A DNA stretch of 64,000 bases. It comes from Geminicoccaceae bacterium (lineage in GTDB: Bacteria > Pseudomonadota > Alphaproteobacteria > Geminicoccales > Geminicoccaceae). A program made the position numbers and the translations under genes. The stretch lies in assembly GCA_025999455.1 (NCBI GenBank), contig AP024683.1, positions 1,371,501-1,435,500 on the forward strand. The letters are read 5' to 3'. The notes beneath the pieces were generated by a model, which did no database searches, was not told the origin of the DNA, and saw nothing but the letters and a program-made list of their open reading frames with translations. Within the stretch, counting starts at the first letter, position 1. Every line of letters starts with the position of its first letter. Positions 63,119 to 64,000 of the stretch are shown in pieces.

Positions 63119-63862
63119 TCAGGAGCCGCTGCGGGCGGCGCGAGCCGGAAGCGGCCGTTCGCGTCGCGCGTAGGCGACGATCGCGCGGGCCAGGACCTCG
63201 CTCGCGTCGACGAGCGGCACCGGGCAGTCGGCCGGGCCGAGGACGAGCGGGACCTCGGTGCAGCCGGCGACGACGAGCCGTGCGCCCCGCTCGACGAGCG
63301 TGCGGGCGAGCGCGGCCGTGGCCGCGCGGACCTCGGCGCCCATGTCCCCGGCCTTGATCCGGTAGAGCAGCTCCATGAAGCGCGCTTGTTCGGCCGCGTC
63401 CGGGACGATCGCCGGCCGGTCGATCGCCTCGAGCGCGCGCTCCCAGAGCCGCGCCCGCCGGGCACCCTGGGCGGCCAGGACACCGCAAGGCGTTCCGGGC
63501 GGGACCAGGCGGGCGACTTCGGTCGCCGTCTCCTCGACGATCGACACGAAGGGGATCCCGACCGCGGCACGGATCTCGGCCGCCCAGGCATGCGCGGTGA
63601 TGCAGGCCATGGCGAGGAAGTCGGCACCGGCCGCCTCGAGTCTGCGGGCCATGGCGACGAGCTGCGGGGCGGGGGAGGGGCCGGTGCCGTCGAGCGCCTC
63701 GTTGCGGTTCGGCACTTTGGGGTTGCAGTCGACGATCAGGTGCAGATGGTCCTGATCGCGCACGGCGCCGCTCGAGGCCACGATCTTTTCGAGGAGATCG
63801 ACCGTAGCGGCCGGCCCCATGCCGCCCAGGATGCCGACCACGAGCTCGTCCGGCCGGCTCAT
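63119..63862 (-). CDS. Aspartate/glutamate racemase family protein
   Basis: A 247-residue PLP-independent racemase. Conserved features are [19 protein letters not shown] at residues 10-28 and two catalytic cysteines, Cys87 ([11 protein letters not shown]) and Cys201 ([11 protein letters not shown]). The usual CNTAH around the first cysteine is CITAH, with Asn changed to Ile. It probably interconverts L- and D-aspartate or a related amino acid such as cysteate. The ATG at 63860-63862 overlaps the stop of the upstream trpF-like gene. Being next to a D-cysteine/cysteate lyase suggests they handle the same substrate. Confidence 0.85.
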   Translation of the reverse strand: MSRPDELVVGILGGMGPAATVDLLEKIVASSGAVRDQDHLHLIVDCNPKVPNRNEALDGTGPSPAPQLVAMARRLEAAGADFLAMACITAHAWAAEIRAAVGIPFVSIVEETATEVARLVPPGTPCGVLAAQGARRARLWERALEAIDRPAIVPDAAEQARFMELLYRIKAGDMGAEVRAATAALARTLVERGARLVVAGCTEVPLVLGPADCPVPLVDASEVLARAIVAYARRERPLPARAARSGS

Positions 63863-64000
63863 GCGCGGGCGAGGGCCGCGGTCAGCGCGGCGAGCCGTTC
63901 GGGATCGAGCCGGCCGTCGCGGCGGATACCGCTGCAGATGTCGATCCCGAACGGCCCGACCGAGCGGATCGCGAGGCCGATCGTCTCGGGCCGCAGTCCG
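63859..64000 (-). CDS. Phosphoribosylanthranilate isomerase-like protein, C-terminal end
   Basis: Only the last 46 residues are inside the window. GLRPETIGLAIRSVGPFGIDICSGI matches the final strand-helix of TrpF-type TIM barrels, where GLxPENV and GVDVSSGVE are usual. A tryptophan-pathway TrpF is likely, but the context with a racemase and a desulfhydrase is not a trp operon, so a TrpF paralogue is possible. Its TGA stop overlaps the racemase ATG (ATGA). Confidence 0.65.
   Translation of the reverse strand, partial: GLRPETIGLAIRSVGPFGIDICSGIRRDGRLDPERLAALTAALARA

Overview
The window is chromosomal DNA of a very GC-rich Gram-negative bacterium. Estimated by eye, GC is above 70 percent, with strong GC at third codon positions and frequent GTG starts. 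The order rpsB-tsf-pyrH-frr-uppS-cdsA-dxr-rseP-bamA-skp-fabZ, a BamA beta-barrel protein, TRAP transporters and a ComEC without a metallo-beta-lactamase domain point to an alphaproteobacterium. A Rhodospirillales or Geminicoccales-like lineage is a guess. No rRNA, tRNA, CRISPR array, transposase or phage gene was recognised. Most genes are packed, with 1 to 8 bp start/stop overlaps.

Layout. 1-2662 (minus): a nitrogen-release operon of diaminopropionate ammonia-lyase, an N-carbamoyl amino acid hydrolase and the start of ureD. 2843-8753 (plus): glycogen phosphorylase, ADP-glucose pyrophosphorylase and debranching enzyme. 9046-12209: a glyoxalase-fold protein, a DadA/PuuB-type FAD oxidase and an SDR. 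12879-17578 (minus): a Wzz/BY-kinase polysaccharide co-polymerase with a small exported partner behind a palindrome-rich promoter, then comEC. 17645-20465 (plus): gltX and gltA. 20478-30983 (minus): the translation/envelope housekeeping operon, from which lpxD and lpxA are absent. 31099-34836 (minus): a DCC protein, a cytochrome P450 with an in-frame stop near its N-terminus, an exported intradiol dioxygenase with a hairpin over its ribosome binding site, and a TRAP solute receptor. 34936-39768 (minus): a secreted protein, polA, pyrF and a membrane diguanylate cyclase. 40046-40879: an amidohydrolase.

The most distinctive locus is 41271-45997 (plus): lysine 2,3-aminomutase, two D-Ala-D-Ala-ligase-like ATP-grasp enzymes, a GNAT acetyltransferase and two small SET-domain proteins. 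They are coupled head to tail and driven by a good sigma70-type promoter preceded by helically phased GATTTT tracts. This looks like a complete pathway for a modified beta-lysine compound or peptide, and is the best candidate here for an undescribed system.

45994-52697 (minus) is a TAXI-type TRAP transporter (receptor, fused permease, DUF1850). The receptor and permease genes, normally adjacent, are split by about 3.3 kb of gene-free DNA holding eight degenerate tandem repeats of about 140 bp and a second 132-bp-offset duplication. 53679-56242 (plus) couples an internally duplicated protein of unknown family to an acetolactate-synthase-like ThDP enzyme. 58537-62084 (plus) is a run of five TadE/TadG-type minor pilin genes, one with a calcium-loop-like insert. 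The window ends (minus) with the 3' end of a trpF-like gene, an Asp/Glu racemase and a D-cysteine desulfhydrase/cysteate lyase-type PLP enzyme.
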